The notes: generated from the letters alone by a model not told the origin. DNA of 64,000 bases from Butyrivibrio sp. M55 (GCF_900116865.1 NZ_FPCD01000008.1:1-64000); one strand, 5' to 3'; numbered from the stretch's first letter, positions 45,137-55,947 are shown. Numbers and translations: made by a program.

Positions 45137-46297
45137 ATGAGGAAAAGAGGTTTATTGTTACTGCTTGTAAGTGCTGTCCTGACAGGGTGTCAGCCATCGG
45201 ATATAAGCTCGATAATTGGGGATGTATTGGATAAAGAAGAGGCTGTGGAAGCAGATGATGCTGCAGAGGCTGCGACCGATGCGGGCGCAAGTGATGAAAG
45301 CGGTGCCGGACAGAGCAATTCTGCGGCAAGTGATGAAGACTACGGAGTGTATGAAGATCTGATCTCCAAGATTAAAGAAGGTCTTGAAAAGGAAGATTTA
45401 AAGCTGAGTGAGCTTGATCTTTCAGAAAAAACAGTTTTACCTTATGTGCCTGAAACAAGTGAAGATTATAAGGATAATGAAGATAACGATGTTTACGGCT
45501 ATCTTACAAAAGATCTGGATGGTAACGGTACAAAAGAGCTCATTCTCGGAGCAAATTCATATATAGCTGGAACAAAGGTTCCGCTTGGAAGCTATGATTC
45601 GGTCATATATGACATATTTACGCTTAAAGACGGAAATTTGGTTCATGTGCTAAAAGCTAATAAAGATGAAAGGTACTTTTTTGCCGCAGACGGAGAAATC
45701 TTCAAAGAACAGGGAGGAGAAAATGTAACTTTCCCTATATGCGTTGTCGGAACCTTTTACAAATTTGCAGGAGATAAACTTGATATTGTTGACGGCATCA
45801 GATGTGAATTTGATAAAGAAACCGAAGAGGATATTTTTTATTATTCGACACAAGATCCGTACAAAGACAGTTCAAACGCGGTTTCCTTTGAAAAGATTGA
45901 TGAGATCATTGATAAGAGGTGCAATGAATTTGTAGAATTCACAAAGTTTGTTGACTCCTCGGAGTCTGCAAAGAAAGCTACGGTGTACACTCGGACTATG
46001 AGTGAAGGCTTTAGGTATTCTGAACTGGGATGTTGGGTAGATAGATATAAGGCATATATTAAATTTTATGATGACAATACCGGAGAGCTGGATTTGAAAT
46101 ACAACGGCGAAGGCGGATATTACAAATTTACATATGACGAAAATAAAATCCATGTTACCGGTTGGATTAATAATCCCGATGCAGGGGTCGGTGACAAAAT
46201 AGACGGAATAGAATATGAATACAAGATTGAAGGAAATACGCTCAAGTTTAAAGATGAAGAGGGCGAGTGGTCGGACTTTGTCAAAGAAGAGAATTAA
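45137..46297 (+). CDS. Large lipoprotein of unknown function (first of pair)
   Basis: A 386-residue protein with a signal peptide and lipobox LTGC (Cys near residue 18), an Ala/Asp/Glu-rich linker, then a domain with a GYLTKDLDGNGTKELILGAN motif (an Asp/Asn-rich loop resembling VCBS/FG-GAP-type calcium loops), and a C-terminal beta-rich domain (from LGCWVDRYKAY). The next gene overlaps its 3' end in another frame. Not assigned to a named family. Confidence 0.65.
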   Translation: MRKRGLLLLLVSAVLTGCQPSDISSIIGDVLDKEEAVEADDAAEAATDAGASDESGAGQSNSAASDEDYGVYEDLISKIKEGLEKEDLKLSELDLSEKTVLPYVPETSEDYKDNEDNDVYGYLTKDLDGNGTKELILGANSYIAGTKVPLGSYDSVIYDIFTLKDGNLVHVLKANKDERYFFAADGEIFKEQGGENVTFPICVVGTFYKFAGDKLDIVDGIRCEFDKETEEDIFYYSTQDPYKDSSNAVSFEKIDEIIDKRCNEFVEFTKFVDSSESAKKATVYTRTMSEGFRYSELGCWVDRYKAYIKFYDDNTGELDLKYNGEGGYYKFTYDENKIHVTGWINNPDAGVGDKIDGIEYEYKIEGNTLKFKDEEGEWSDFVKEEN

Positions 46298-48854
46298 GCT
46301 TGCTTTCTCAGTGCTGATACTTACATTGGCCTTACCTGCTTGTTCATCGGATGATGCGGGAAAAAAACAAGAAACTGAATTAACAGAAGATGAACTTGCA
46401 GGATTTACGAGGCTTTTTAACACAGATGAATATAAAGGTTTTTTGAGATATGCATTTTCCAAGCCGGAAGAGATAGACTGGAAGGATATTATTGAACAAG
46501 GGGCAATAGCTCAAAAAGGAAAATGCAGTGAAGAACAGATAGATGATTATCTTAAGATTATAGATAAAGACATTGATGAGGTTTATAGACCTTGTTATTC
46601 CTTTAAAAAAAGTGATGTTGCCGATTTTGTTAAAAGACATTCCGGATTGGATAGGGTTCCTGCTATAGAACAATTTTATTGGAAATATATAAAGAAGTAC
46701 GAGTCTTATTTTTCAGAGTATTTCCTTGAGGATAAAATGGTTTACAAGTGTATATCGGGGAAAAAATCAGAGAATCGCTATGTTCTCAGATTTCAGGCAA
46801 TAGATGGCTTGTCAGGAATACATTCTGATAGACTTCTTACTGTGACAAAAGCAGGTGACGACTATGTAATGGTATCAAATGAGTTTCTAAAAAATTGTTA
46901 TTATGACAAGCAATCTTTCGAATTAGACGTATATTCAAATGAAACGCCTATAGCAATTGATGTTGTGTACTCCGAATTAGATTTGGACTCTTATGATGGT
47001 GATCCTCGTTATGGGACATCATTTGTTGCCAATATCAATGCCATAGCGAAAAAAACTATAGCGAGATTCGGCTGCAAAGTTAAGGTTCTTGCTGTGGATT
47101 CTTATGATTATAATGCTGATAATAGGAAAGATGCGGTATTTATAATAGAATCCGATGAAGGCAAACAGGTTTTGATGTTTGACGGTGAGACCCTTTGTGA
47201 ATTTGCATCTTATGATAAAGATGAACTTGCAAAAATCGGAGCAGATTTTACGATAGACAGTATCAGATCTGCCATGGATAAGATAAACAATGCCATCAGT
47301 GGTGATGAAGGTTACAAGAAGGCATACGCCGAGCTGGCAAAAAAAGAGCTTTCGGAAATTAAGGGCTTAAGGTTTAATCTTATCTATGTTGACGACGATG
47401 ATATCCCAGAGCTTTCTATTGACGCTCCCGGATATCACCAAAGTGTTTATGCGTATAAAAACGGTGAGGTAAAAGAAATCTTTTTTGGCCCTTACGGCAT
47501 GCATGGGTGTGAGGGATATTATTATTCTCCGAAAAAAGGAGTTTTTTCAACCTTTTGTACCGAATACGCAGGATTGATGTACGATTACATATATTATTCC
47601 ATTTCTGAAACCGGAGAAGTTGAGGAAGATTGTTACCTTAAAGGCTTTAATTATGATGATCTCGACGGAGACGGTGAGCCTTCTGAGGAAGAAGAAAGGT
47701 TGGCACAAGAGGGAAAAGGAGGCGGTAAGATTGAATACCACTCTTCACTTGATGAGAATATTCCTGAATCTGAAGTAAAAGCAAGGTTTGAGCAATATGA
47801 AAGCTATGACGCTGATTTGGTAGCCGGAGATATGGATTATATGGAGCTGCTCTCGGAACTTGCAAAAGAACCGGAAGAAGATCCGGGGATCGCTGTATAT
47901 GAGGCATTCCTTAATGGAGAGAGCACGGTAAGTTTTGATTATTATATGGAAAACATATTTACCGATTGCGAGTGTCTTTTGGACGCTGATAAAAATATTT
48001 CCCTTATAGATACCGATAAAGAGTACACATTAAGCGGACTTGTGGATTCGTTTAAAGATGCCTTTTTTAAAGATTCAAATAAAGACAGCAGGGAAGACAT
48101 ACATATAAACGCGAAATATTCGTACCTTGATTGCGGCGCAGACGGTGAAAAAGAACTGGCTGTTGAGCTGGACGGACCGTTTTCAATTGCAGAACTTCAT
48201 GCGAAATTGACATTTGTGATCAAGGAACTTGCCGGGAAATTACAGGTTATATACGCTTTTCCAAACAGAGAGGGCAACGAGAATGAGATAAACGAATATG
48301 GCCTGATATGGGGAAAAGAGCATGTGGATTCGGAGGTCTATAAGACTGATGTAAGATATATAAACTCTGACGGAAAGTATATATTCGGCTATCATGATCA
48401 TTTTGACAGACTCTATAATCCGGTCGGACTGTATACAGATGAGCATATTCTCTGGCTGGATGAGTATGATCAAAATAAGGAAGAATATCCGTATTACGTT
48501 GAAAATGTGGAGTACGGTTATTGTTCGATGTATTCTGAAATAGGTAGTTATGATGCAACGGATCCGTATTATGAAGATGAACCGGACTATAAAAAAGAAG
48601 GTGTTCATTATAAAGAATATGATTCGGAAAATGCCGAAAATACGCAACTTGCTAAAGAAGCATATTTACACGAATGCAGCTATCTAAATGACCGTGCAGA
48701 ATATGGCGCTGAGCTTGTTCGCCGCGTCGACGGATCATTAAAAACAAAAGAAGAATACTACACAGCAAAAGCCGAAAGGCTCCGCTCCATCGGCGTTACC
48801 GGCAAAATACTGAATGGACTTCCGGCTGCATTTGAAGTTATTGTTTCGCGTTGA
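46254..48854 (+). CDS. Large lipoprotein of unknown function (second of pair)
   Basis: An 866-residue protein with signal peptide and lipobox LPAC (KRIKLAFSVLILTLALPAC), then acidic, Tyr-rich extracellular sequence. Two stretches have Asp-rich loops like those of the previous gene (LIYVDDDDIPELSI; FNYDDLDGDGEPSEEE). The frame is open from 46215; the start is probably ATG 46254 or TTG 46278, inside the end of the previous gene, so translation is likely coupled. No enzymatic motif seen. Probably a surface protein. Confidence 0.6.
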   Translation: MKRASGRTLSKKRIKLAFSVLILTLALPACSSDDAGKKQETELTEDELAGFTRLFNTDEYKGFLRYAFSKPEEIDWKDIIEQGAIAQKGKCSEEQIDDYLKIIDKDIDEVYRPCYSFKKSDVADFVKRHSGLDRVPAIEQFYWKYIKKYESYFSEYFLEDKMVYKCISGKKSENRYVLRFQAIDGLSGIHSDRLLTVTKAGDDYVMVSNEFLKNCYYDKQSFELDVYSNETPIAIDVVYSELDLDSYDGDPRYGTSFVANINAIAKKTIARFGCKVKVLAVDSYDYNADNRKDAVFIIESDEGKQVLMFDGETLCEFASYDKDELAKIGADFTIDSIRSAMDKINNAISGDEGYKKAYAELAKKELSEIKGLRFNLIYVDDDDIPELSIDAPGYHQSVYAYKNGEVKEIFFGPYGMHGCEGYYYSPKKGVFSTFCTEYAGLMYDYIYYSISETGEVEEDCYLKGFNYDDLDGDGEPSEEEERLAQEGKGGGKIEYHSSLDENIPESEVKARFEQYESYDADLVAGDMDYMELLSELAKEPEEDPGIAVYEAFLNGESTVSFDYYMENIFTDCECLLDADKNISLIDTDKEYTLSGLVDSFKDAFFKDSNKDSREDIHINAKYSYLDCGADGEKELAVELDGPFSIAELHAKLTFVIKELAGKLQVIYAFPNREGNENEINEYGLIWGKEHVDSEVYKTDVRYINSDGKYIFGYHDHFDRLYNPVGLYTDEHILWLDEYDQNKEEYPYYVENVEYGYCSMYSEIGSYDATDPYYEDEPDYKKEGVHYKEYDSENAENTQLAKEAYLHECSYLNDRAEYGAELVRRVDGSLKTKEEYYTAKAERLRSIGVTGKILNGLPAAFEVIVSR

Positions 48855-48964
48855 GTGTGGTATTTGACATACGTTTTGCTTGTGGTAAAATTTTGTAGAT
48901 AGTCTATGCTTTTATTGATTAGCTAAGCATAGTTTGAATAGTTATATTGGAGGAGTAATATCTC

Positions 48965-51385
48965 ATGTCAGAAGTATACAATCATCATGTAGTTGAAAAG
49001 AAGTGGCAGCAGGTCTGGGACGACGAGAAGGCTTTCGCTGCAACAAATGACTTCACAAAGCCTAAGTACTATGCGCTTGTAGAATTTCCTTATCCTTCGG
49101 GACAGGGACTTCACGTAGGACATCCACGTCCTTATACAGCGCTTGATATTGTAGCAAGAAAGCGCAGAATGCAGGGATATAACGTACTATATCCTATGGG
49201 CTGGGATGCGTTCGGACTTCCTACAGAGAATTATGCCATTAAGAATCATATTCATCCCAAGATCGTTACAGAGAATAACGTAAAGAGATTCAAAGAGCAG
49301 CTTCATTCACTCGGATACTCTTTTGACTGGGACAGAGAGATAAATACAACAGATCCTAAGTACTATCACTGGACACAGTGGATCTTCAGAAAGCTCTTCG
49401 AAGAAGGACTTGCATACAAGAAGGAGATGCCTATCAACTGGTGTACTTCATGTAAGGTTGGTCTTGCGAACGAAGAAGTTGTTAACGGTGTCTGCGAGCG
49501 TTGCGGATCACCCGTTGTTCGTAAGGTAAAGAGCGAGTGGATGCTCAAGATCACTGAGTATGCAGACAAGCTTATCGACGGACTTGATACTGTTGATTAC
49601 ATTGAGAGAGTTAAGACTTCTCAGAAGAACTGGATCGGACGTTCAACAGGTGCTGAGGTTGACTTCGCGATCAAGGATACTGAGGACAAGCTTACAGTAT
49701 ATACAACAAGATGCGATACACTTTTCGGTGCTACTTATATGGTAGTTTCACCCGAGCATCCTTATCTTGATAAGTACAAGGACAAGATCGCAAACTTCGA
49801 TGCAATCCTTGCTTACCGTGAGGAAGCTGCCAAGAAGTCTGACTTTGAGCGTTCAGAGCTTGCCAAGGATAAGACAGGTGTGCAGGTTGACGGTATCGTT
49901 GCCGTTAATCCCGTTAATGGAAAAGAGATTCCTATCTGGGTTTCAGATTACGTACTCATGAGCTACGGAACAGGTGCTATCATGGCGGTTCCTGCGCATG
50001 ATGACAGAGACTGGGAATTTGCAAAGAAATTTAATCTTCCAATCATCCAGGTTGTTGCAAAGGATGGAGAGGAAGTTGACGTTAATGCTGCTGCATTTAC
50101 AGACGTTGCTACAGGAGTGCTTGTCAATTCAGGATTCCTTGACGGACTTTCAGTAGCAGATGCAAAGGCTAAGATGATCGAGTTCCTTGAGGAAAAGAAA
50201 ATCGGTCATGCCAAAGTTAATTATAAGCTCCGTGACTGGGTATTCTCACGTCAGAGATATTGGGGTGAGCCTATCCCTGTAGTTCACTGCGAGAAGTGCG
50301 GATATGTAGCACTTCCTGAATCAGAGCTTCCTCTTCTTCTTCCCGAAGTAGAGAGCTATGAGCCTACAGATAACGGTGAGTCACCTCTTGCAGCCATGAC
50401 AGACTGGGTTAATACAACATGTCCTTGCTGCGGCGGACCGGCTAAGAGAGAGACAGATACAATGCCTCAGTGGGCAGGATCTTCATGGTACTTCCTCAGA
50501 TACTGCGATCCTACAAACGATAATGAGCTTGCAAGCAAAGAAGCTCTTAAATACTGGATGCCTGTAGACTGGTATAACGGAGGAATGGAGCATACAACAC
50601 TTCACCTTCTTTATTCAAGATTCTGGCACAAATTCCTCTATGATCAGGGCGTAGTTAACACTCCCGAGCCTTATCAGAAGAGAACTTCTCACGGAATGAT
50701 CCTTGGTGAGAACGGCGAGAAGATGAGTAAGTCAAGAGGAAACGTAGTTAATCCTGACGATATCGTAAGAGATTACGGTGCAGATACACTTCGTACTTAT
50801 GAAATGTTCATCGGAGCATTCGACCTTGCAGCAAGCTGGTCAGAGGACGGAGTTAAGGGATGCCGCAGATTCCTTGACAGAGTATGGAAGCTTCAGGATA
50901 TCATGACTGATGAAGAGGGCTATTCAAAAGACCTTGAGACCAAGATGCACCAGACAATCCAGAAGGTTTCATTTGACTTTGAAAACCTTAAGTACAATAC
51001 AGCTATCGCAGCAATGATGGCACTTATAAATGACTTCTATAAGAAGAATGCTGTTACAAAGGGCGAGTACAAGACACTTATCACACTCCTTAACCCTGTT
51101 GCTCCTCATATCACAGAGGAAATCTGGCAGGCAATCGGATGTGAAGGACGTGTATATCAGCAGAGCTGGCCTGAATTTGACGAGGCTAAGACAGTTACAA
51201 ACACTGTTGAGATCGCAGTTCAGATCAACGGTAAAGTAAAGGCAACTCTCAACATCAGCAAGGATGACCCTAAGGACGAAGTTATCGCAAAGGGTAAAGA
51301 GCTCATTGCCGATAAGCTTGAGGGCAAGACAATAGTTAAAGAGATTTATGTTCCGGGAAGAATTGTAAATATCGTGGTTAAGTAA
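48965..51385 (+). CDS. leuS: Leucyl-tRNA synthetase
   Basis: An 806-residue class I synthetase charging tRNA-Leu. HVGH (in [12 protein letters not shown] near residue 45) is the first signature and KMSKS ([10 protein letters not shown] near residue 590) the second. The editing domain lies between ([26 protein letters not shown]), and Cys pairs ([14 protein letters not shown] and CPCCGG) mark zinc-binding insertions. GGAGGAG precedes the ATG. No T-box leader fits in the 110-base gap upstream. A remnant of the two-hairpin repeat follows the stop. Confidence 0.97.
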   Translation: MSEVYNHHVVEKKWQQVWDDEKAFAATNDFTKPKYYALVEFPYPSGQGLHVGHPRPYTALDIVARKRRMQGYNVLYPMGWDAFGLPTENYAIKNHIHPKIVTENNVKRFKEQLHSLGYSFDWDREINTTDPKYYHWTQWIFRKLFEEGLAYKKEMPINWCTSCKVGLANEEVVNGVCERCGSPVVRKVKSEWMLKITEYADKLIDGLDTVDYIERVKTSQKNWIGRSTGAEVDFAIKDTEDKLTVYTTRCDTLFGATYMVVSPEHPYLDKYKDKIANFDAILAYREEAAKKSDFERSELAKDKTGVQVDGIVAVNPVNGKEIPIWVSDYVLMSYGTGAIMAVPAHDDRDWEFAKKFNLPIIQVVAKDGEEVDVNAAAFTDVATGVLVNSGFLDGLSVADAKAKMIEFLEEKKIGHAKVNYKLRDWVFSRQRYWGEPIPVVHCEKCGYVALPESELPLLLPEVESYEPTDNGESPLAAMTDWVNTTCPCCGGPAKRETDTMPQWAGSSWYFLRYCDPTNDNELASKEALKYWMPVDWYNGGMEHTTLHLLYSRFWHKFLYDQGVVNTPEPYQKRTSHGMILGENGEKMSKSRGNVVNPDDIVRDYGADTLRTYEMFIGAFDLAASWSEDGVKGCRRFLDRVWKLQDIMTDEEGYSKDLETKMHQTIQKVSFDFENLKYNTAIAAMMALINDFYKKNAVTKGEYKTLITLLNPVAPHITEEIWQAIGCEGRVYQQSWPEFDEAKTVTNTVEIAVQINGKVKATLNISKDDPKDEVIAKGKELIADKLEGKTIVKEIYVPGRIVNIVVK

Positions 51386-51389
51386 GCTT

Positions 51390-51407
51390 GAGAGCAGAAC
51401 TACCTTA
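51390..51407 (+). repeat. Remnant of the two-hairpin repeat motif (copy 3)
   Basis: GAGAGCAGAACTACCTTAT matches the 3' part of copy 1 (GAGAGCAGAACTTCCTTGT) with two or three changes. The left arm is absent, so it is likely a decayed copy. As with the two complete copies, it lies directly after a stop codon (leuS). Confidence 0.4.
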
Positions 51408-51429
51408 TAAAAAAATATCAGACTAATGT

Positions 51430-51467
51430 AAGAAGCAATAATCGCAATCGATTATTGCTTCTTTTTT
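51430..51467 (+). terminator. Terminator after leuS
   Basis: AAGAAGCAATAATCG pairs with CGATTATTGCTTCTT, a near-perfect 15-bp stem, followed by a T-run. Confidence 0.85.
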
Positions 51468-51672
51468 GTGCAGCGCTATAAAAAATCAACGCGTTATCTC
51501 AATAAAGAAAATTGGAACAAAACGGGCGGTTCCAAAAATATTTCGAATTATTTTTTCACAAAATCACCAAAAATAATGTAACAAACTTGTAAAAAAGAGA
51601 GGAAATAATACTTTTGCACAATATGTACTTGCAAAGTGTTATAAAGTGTTGTAAATTTGCACTATAAGAAAT

Positions 51673-51686
51673 TGGAAACGATACCA
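51673..51686 (+). promoter_or_regulatory. LacI/CcpA-type operator before the maltodextrin operon
   Basis: TGGAAACGATACCA is a 14-bp dyad with the central CG typical of LacI-family operators and close to the cre consensus (12 of 14). It lies 67 bases before the binding-protein gene. Either the LacI-family regulator of the operon (54934-55947) or CcpA could bind. The surrounding A/T-rich region from about 51470 holds no gene. Confidence 0.6.
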
Positions 51687-51752
51687 CAAGGATGTGACAT
51701 ATATCGTGGGTAAGTAAAAAACTGATCCTAAGAATTAAGGAGGGAAAGAAAC

Positions 51753-53093
51753 ATGAAAATGAAGAAGTTTTTTGCAATGGGGCTGAGCGCAGTGCTTTCG
51801 CTCGGAGTACTTGCCGGATGTGGAAACACTGGAACCGCTACAAGCGCAGGCACAGACGGTAGCACAGACACGACTGCATCTGCAGCTGCAGCAAATGGTG
51901 CCGCAGGCAAGGTATATTATCTCAACTTCAAACCTGAACAGGATCCTCAGTGGCAGGAACTTGCAAAGACTTATACCGAGAAGACAGGAGTACCGGTAAC
52001 AGTTGTAACAGCAGCTTCAGGTGAGTATGAGACAACTCTTATGAGTGAGATGGCTAAGTCTGATGCGCCTACATTGTTCCAGGTTAACGGTCCTGTAGGT
52101 CTTGCAAACTGGAAAGATTATTGCTACGATCTTTCTTCTGCTCCTATAGCAAATGAACTTACAAGTGATGCTTTCGCACTTAAGGACGGAGATGCAACTT
52201 ATGGTATAGCTTATGTAATAGAGTCCTACGGAATCATTACAAATAAAAAACTTCTTGAGAAGGCTGGATATAAGGTAGAGGATATCAACAGCTTTGATAA
52301 GCTTAAGGAAGTGGCTGATGATATTCAGGCAAGAAAAGGAGAGCTTGGTGTAAAAGGTGCTTTCGCATCAACAGGTATGGATGGTTCATCTGACTGGAGA
52401 TTCAAGACTCACCTTGCAAACCTTCCCATCTACTATGAGTATCAGAAAGATGGTATCGGTTCAACAGACGCTATCAAGGGAGAATTCCTTGATAAGTATA
52501 AAGCAGTATTTGATCTTTACATCACAGATTCTACTTGCGATCCCAAAGAGCTTGCAGCAAAGACAGGTGATGACGCAAGAGCTGAATTTGTAAACGGTGA
52601 AGCAGTATTCTATCAGAACGGTTCTTGGGAGTACAGCTCTTTATCAGAGAAATTCTCTGATGACGATCTTGCAATGATCCCTATCTACTTTGGTGTTGAT
52701 GATGCTAAGCAGGGACTTTGCACAGGTACAGAGAACTTCTGGTGTGTAAACAAAGAGGCTGCTCAGGAAGATATCGATGCAACTCTTGAGTTCATCAACT
52801 GGTGCGTAACAAGCGAAGAAGGCACTAAGTGCATGGGTGAAGATATGGGATTTGTAATTCCTTTCAAGAAAGCAGTAGAGTCTAAGAACGTATTCGTAAA
52901 GCAGGATAACGAGATCACTGCTTCAGGTAAGACTCCTGTTTCATGGAACTTCCCTACAATGCCTTCAGAGAACTGGAAGAACGGAGTTGGTTCAGCGCTT
53001 ACAGCTTATGCTGCAGGAACAGGTGACTGGGACGGCGTAGTAACTGCATTTGTAGATGGCTGGAAGACAGAGTATGCTCTTTCTGCTCATTAA
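51753..53093 (+). CDS. Sugar ABC transporter substrate-binding lipoprotein
   Basis: A 446-residue binding protein with signal peptide and lipobox LAGC (Cys near residue 23), a Thr/Ser/Ala linker and the family 1 extracellular fold (MSEMAKSDAPTLFQVNGP, YGIAYVIESYGIITNKKLLEKAGY). Context with MalF/MalG-like permeases, malQ and glgP suggests maltose or maltodextrin as substrate. Codon use is strongly biased, as in the glycolytic genes, so expression should be high. A hairpin follows before the permeases. Confidence 0.9.
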   Translation: MKMKKFFAMGLSAVLSLGVLAGCGNTGTATSAGTDGSTDTTASAAAANGAAGKVYYLNFKPEQDPQWQELAKTYTEKTGVPVTVVTAASGEYETTLMSEMAKSDAPTLFQVNGPVGLANWKDYCYDLSSAPIANELTSDAFALKDGDATYGIAYVIESYGIITNKKLLEKAGYKVEDINSFDKLKEVADDIQARKGELGVKGAFASTGMDGSSDWRFKTHLANLPIYYEYQKDGIGSTDAIKGEFLDKYKAVFDLYITDSTCDPKELAAKTGDDARAEFVNGEAVFYQNGSWEYSSLSEKFSDDDLAMIPIYFGVDDAKQGLCTGTENFWCVNKEAAQEDIDATLEFINWCVTSEEGTKCMGEDMGFVIPFKKAVESKNVFVKQDNEITASGKTPVSWNFPTMPSENWKNGVGSALTAYAAGTGDWDGVVTAFVDGWKTEYALSAH

Positions 53094-53106
53094 GACATAA
53101 CAGATT

Positions 53107-53145
53107 CTGTATTTCCGGACTGCTTACCACAGCCCGGAAATGCAG
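53107..53145 (+). terminator. Intercistronic hairpin after the binding-protein gene
   Basis: CTGTATTTCCGG pairs with CCGGAAATGCAG over 12 bp with one G-U pair; no T-run follows. Such hairpins between binding-protein and permease genes typically stabilise the upstream mRNA and reduce read-through, allowing more binding protein than permease. Confidence 0.6.
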
Positions 53146-53208
53146 TTTGATCCTTACATAGTTTGCTCCTGTAACGACAAACGGTAAGATCACAAGGAGA
53201 AATATTTT

Positions 53209-54063
53209 ATGATAGGTAAAATGACCAAAAAGTATTGGCCGATATTTATTCTTCCGACATTTGCAGCATTTTTGATCGGATTTGTATGGCCCTTTATATG
53301 GGGTATATACCTTTCTTTTTGTAAATTTACGACTGTCGGAAACGTTAAGTTTGTTGGATTCGACAACTACAAAAACATTTTTATCGATAACACATTTACA
53401 CATGCATTTGGATTCTCGGTGAAATTTACGATTGTTTCATCTGTCCTCATCAATCTGCTCGCATTTATTGTGGCACTTTTGCTTACAAGGGGACTTAAGG
53501 GAACCAATATTTTCAGAACGGTATTTTTTATGCCAAACCTCATCGGAGGAATCGTACTCGGCTATATCTGGCAGACAATATTAAACGGTGTTCTGTCGGT
53601 GATGGGGCAGCCGCTTTTGCAGCTCTCTGAAAAGAACGGCTTCTGGGGAATGATCATCCTGCTTTGCTGGCAGCAGATCGGATATATGATGATCATATAC
53701 ATTGCCGGACTTAACAATGTGTCTCCCGATTATATCGAGGCGGCAAAGATTGACGGGGCAACTGATTTTGAGACACTTATCAAGATTAAAGTGCCGATGA
53801 TCATGCCTTCAATTACAATATGTACATTTTTGACACTTACAAACGGCTTTAAGATGTTCGATCAGAATATATCACTTACAGCCGGTGAACCTGCAAAGAA
53901 TTCCCAGCTGCTTGCACTTAATATCTATGATACTTTCTATGCAAGAAGCGGACCTCAGTGGAAGGGAATAGGCCAGGCAAAGGCAGTAGTTTTCTTCCTG
54001 GTAGTTGTGATCATCTCATTGATCCAGCTTAAATTTACAAGATCAAAGGAGGTGCAGGCATAA
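53209..54063 (+). CDS. Sugar ABC transporter permease, MalF-like
   Basis: A 284-residue inner-membrane protein with six helices. The EAA loop that contacts the ATPase is visible as YIEAAKIDGATDFETLIKIKVPMI. AAGGAGA precedes the ATG. It overlaps the next permease gene by one base. As is common in Firmicutes, no ATPase is encoded; a shared MsmK-type ATPase elsewhere is expected. Confidence 0.92.
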   Translation: MIGKMTKKYWPIFILPTFAAFLIGFVWPFIWGIYLSFCKFTTVGNVKFVGFDNYKNIFIDNTFTHAFGFSVKFTIVSSVLINLLAFIVALLLTRGLKGTNIFRTVFFMPNLIGGIVLGYIWQTILNGVLSVMGQPLLQLSEKNGFWGMIILLCWQQIGYMMIIYIAGLNNVSPDYIEAAKIDGATDFETLIKIKVPMIMPSITICTFLTLTNGFKMFDQNISLTAGEPAKNSQLLALNIYDTFYARSGPQWKGIGQAKAVVFFLVVVIISLIQLKFTRSKEVQA

Positions 54064-54911
54064 TGGATAAAAAGAAAAAATTATCTCCGCAGAACATTGC
54101 TTTGACTGTTCTGTTATCGCTTGTATCACTCGTTTGGATCTATCCTGTTTTTAATATCGTGATAAATTCACTTAAAGAAAACAGATTTATCACAACAGCC
54201 GGAGTTTTCGAACTTCCAAAAAGCGAGTCTTTTATAGGAATAGCAAACTATATAGAGAGCATCAACGGAATGGACTTTTTACGTTCCTTTTGGTATTCTC
54301 TGATTATCACGGTTAGCTCGGTGTGCCTGATAATGCTGTGCTGCTCAATGGCGGCCTGGTATGTTGTCAGGGTAAATAATCTGTTTGCCAAGATATTTTA
54401 TTATCTTTGCATTTTCAGTATGGTAGTTCCTTTCCAGATGGTTATGTTCACTCTGGCGAACACCGCTGACAGACTTCATTTGAACACACCTTACAATATC
54501 TGCGTGATCTATCTGGGCTTTGGCGCAGGACTTGCGGTATTCATGTTCTCAGGTTTCGTTCGTTCGATTCCGCTTGAGATTGAAGAAGCTGCTATGATCG
54601 ACGGATGCAGTCCGTTGCAGATTTATTTTCATATAATCATTCCAATCCTTAAGCCGACGATCATTTCAACGGCGATTCTGGATACCATGTGGGTTTGGAA
54701 CGACTATCTGTTGCCTACACTTGTTTTGGACATCAAGAAGTATCGTACCATTCCGATGGCAATCCAGTATTTCAGAGGGAGCTTTGGAACGGTTAATATG
54801 GGAGCCATGATGGCTAGCATCGTGATAGATATAGTACCGATCATCGTTTTGTACCTGATATGTCAGAAATACATCATTGAGGGTGTTGTAGCAGGAGCGG
54901 TGAAAGGATAA
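54063..54911 (+). CDS. Sugar ABC transporter permease, MalG-like
   Basis: A 282-residue second permease with six helices and EAA loop EIEEAAMIDGCSPLQIYFHIIIPIL. It is translationally coupled to the preceding permease (TAATG) with GGAGGT upstream. The two form the heterodimeric channel of the importer. Confidence 0.92.
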   Translation: MDKKKKLSPQNIALTVLLSLVSLVWIYPVFNIVINSLKENRFITTAGVFELPKSESFIGIANYIESINGMDFLRSFWYSLIITVSSVCLIMLCCSMAAWYVVRVNNLFAKIFYYLCIFSMVVPFQMVMFTLANTADRLHLNTPYNICVIYLGFGAGLAVFMFSGFVRSIPLEIEEAAMIDGCSPLQIYFHIIIPILKPTIISTAILDTMWVWNDYLLPTLVLDIKKYRTIPMAIQYFRGSFGTVNMGAMMASIVIDIVPIIVLYLICQKYIIEGVVAGAVKG

Positions 54912-54933
54912 TCACACGAAAAGGAAAACAGTT

Positions 54934-55947
54934 ATGACCATCAAAGACATAGCAAAAGAATCGGGATACGGCGTAGGAACAGTTTCCCGAGTACTTAATA
55001 ACAATCCCAATGTTAGCAAGAAGGCTAGGGACAGGATCATGGAAGTGGTCAATGCCCATAATTATCAGCCTAACGCCAATGCGCGTCATCTTAAGATGCA
55101 GGCGCAGCAGGGCATAGCTATCATTGTAAAGGGCGCGCAGAACCTTCTTTTCAGCAGTATTCTTGAAAAAATGAATCCTGTAATAGAAGAGCGCGGCTAT
55201 ATAAGCTATGTTACTTACATCGATCAGGATGCCAATGAGATTGTTGAGGCAGCCAAGCTTATCGAGGACAAAAAGCCTCAGGGCCTGATCTTTCTTGGAT
55301 CTAACTTTGACCAGTACGGTGTAGAGGAAATTGAGACACTGAATCTTCCGTGCGTTACGGTAACCAGTAACTCTATTTCTTATAATTTAAAAAATCTGTC
55401 CTCTTTATCAATCGATGATACCGCTGCGGCTATGTACGTTATGGATTACCTCCATCAGTGCGGCCATGAGCATATCGGCATCATCGGTGGTGATCCCTAT
55501 CTGTCGAGCCCTGTACAGGCGCGTCTTATGGGATGCAGGATGGCTATGATCCATGTAGATGGTCAGCTGGATATGGATAAACAATATGCCTATTCACGTT
55601 TCTCAATGGAGAGCGGATATAAGGCAGCAAAAGAACTTATTGCAAAATACCCCGAGATGACGGCGGTGTTTGCAATGAGTGATATTATCGCTATGGGTGC
55701 GATCAGAGCATTTTGCGATATGGGTAAAAGAGTACCCGAAGACATTTCCGTTGTGGGCTTTGATGGAATCAGCTCCGCGGAGTACTTTGTACCCAGGCTT
55801 GCGACCGTAAGACAGAATGCGGAGCGCTTTGCCGTAAGAGGTGCGGAAATAGTGATCTATGCGATCGAATCGGGCGGTCAGGCCGTCCACGAGATCATTC
55901 CTTTTGAGTTTCAAAAGGGAGAGAGCGTTAAAGTTCTGAAGAAGTAA
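54934..55947 (+). CDS. LacI-family transcriptional regulator
   Basis: A 337-residue regulator. The N-terminal helix-turn-helix reads TIKDIAKESGYGVGTVSRVLNNNPNVS and is followed by the hinge (YQPNANARHLKM) and a periplasmic-binding-like ligand domain (GFDGISSAEYFVPRLATV). It lies between the transporter and malQ in the same operon, so it probably responds to maltose or maltodextrin. The dyad at 51673-51686 is a likely target. Confidence 0.92.
   Translation: MTIKDIAKESGYGVGTVSRVLNNNPNVSKKARDRIMEVVNAHNYQPNANARHLKMQAQQGIAIIVKGAQNLLFSSILEKMNPVIEERGYISYVTYIDQDANEIVEAAKLIEDKKPQGLIFLGSNFDQYGVEEIETLNLPCVTVTSNSISYNLKNLSSLSIDDTAAAMYVMDYLHQCGHEHIGIIGGDPYLSSPVQARLMGCRMAMIHVDGQLDMDKQYAYSRFSMESGYKAAKELIAKYPEMTAVFAMSDIIAMGAIRAFCDMGKRVPEDISVVGFDGISSAEYFVPRLATVRQNAERFAVRGAEIVIYAIESGGQAVHEIIPFEFQKGESVKVLKK

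Noticed and set aside
48855..48964. T-box leader for leuS
   Set aside because: The gap is only about 110 bases and holds no recognisable T-box sequence or antiterminator.
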